A stretch of DNA of 64,000 nucleotides, taken from positions 186,001 to 250,000 of the forward strand of contig NW_026728909.1 of NCBI RefSeq assembly GCF_030272615.1. The letters run 5' to 3'. The translations under genes were made by a program, and so were the position numbers. This DNA comes from Cryptomeria japonica. Its lineage: Eukaryota; Streptophyta; Pinopsida; Cupressales; Cupressaceae. The notes below the pieces were generated by a model, which worked only from the letters and a program-made list of their open reading frames with translations, did not search any database and was not told the origin of the DNA. This document shows, in pieces, positions 63,901 to 64,000 of the stretch; positions within the stretch are counted from its first letter, which is position 1, and each line of letters starts with the position of its first letter.

Positions 63901-64000
63901 CCAATAATATCTATAGGTCCATTGCTATTGTATCCCATCCGTCGTATGATCAGGAATCATTAACCATATTGTTGTGTTGGTATGGCCACCTCTAGAGTAG
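63901..64000 (-). pseudogene. Gag-protease relic, 3' edge only, unit 6
   Basis: Only the last 100 bp of the relic (the G-patch-like end) is inside the window. Confidence 0.6.

Larger units (their letters stand above)
61661..64000. repeat. Tandem array unit 6 (partial, 2,340 bp visible)
   Basis: The array continues past the window: this unit holds a full TLP-A, the element-end segment and the first 100 bp of the gag-protease relic before the sequence stops. Confidence 0.97.

Overview
The window is nuclear plant DNA, most likely from a conifer. The protein-coding genes are secreted thaumatin-like (PR-5) proteins that closely resemble, from memory, the Cupressaceae pollen allergen group that includes Jun a 3, Cup a 3 and Cry j 3. 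They have spliced introns, a eukaryotic TATA box at a fixed distance from the start, AATAAA signals and AT-rich surroundings full of decayed LTR-retrotransposon sequence. The species assignment is inference; the gene family is clear.

The whole window is one tandem array. A unit of 12,334 bp is repeated head to tail: units start at 1, 12335, 24669, 37003, 49337 and 61661, and the sixth is cut by the window end. Unit 5 is 10 bp shorter because of one small deletion. Units differ by only a handful of single-base changes. Some of these changes are shared by adjacent units, which records the order of amplification.

Each unit is an inverted dimer of two paralogous two-exon thaumatin-like genes, here named TLP-A (+ strand) and TLP-B (- strand), each encoding 230 residues. 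Homology between them includes the promoter (TATA box exactly 74 bp from the ATG in both) and about 240 bp of 3' flank. They converge across 8.4 kb and each TLP-B diverges from the next TLP-A across about 2.4 kb. The window holds six TLP-A and five TLP-B genes. TLP-B keeps all 16 family cysteines. TLP-A has lost one cysteine and three conserved glycines in every copy, but stays open and intron-bearing.

The convergent spacer is filled by retroelement debris: an unclassified minus-strand element end (unit positions 1147-2240), a broken Ty3/gypsy gag-protease-G-patch relic (2241-5130, minus), a 216 bp LTR end pointing right (5131-5346) with its primer-binding site, a leader carrying 21 bp periodic repeats, and a second primer-binding site with a complete 1,428 bp LTR pointing left (6608-8035). 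No reverse transcriptase or integrase is visible. The divergent spacer holds AT-rich DNA with a 254 bp direct duplication and an elaborated TLP-A promoter: a duplicated promoter module, a 29 bp tandem repeat and a 209 bp block rich in ATGCAT.

The simplest history, which is inference, is inverted duplication of a TLP gene with its promoter, divergence of the two arms, retroelement insertion and decay between them, and then very recent head-to-tail amplification of the whole 12.3 kb dimer.
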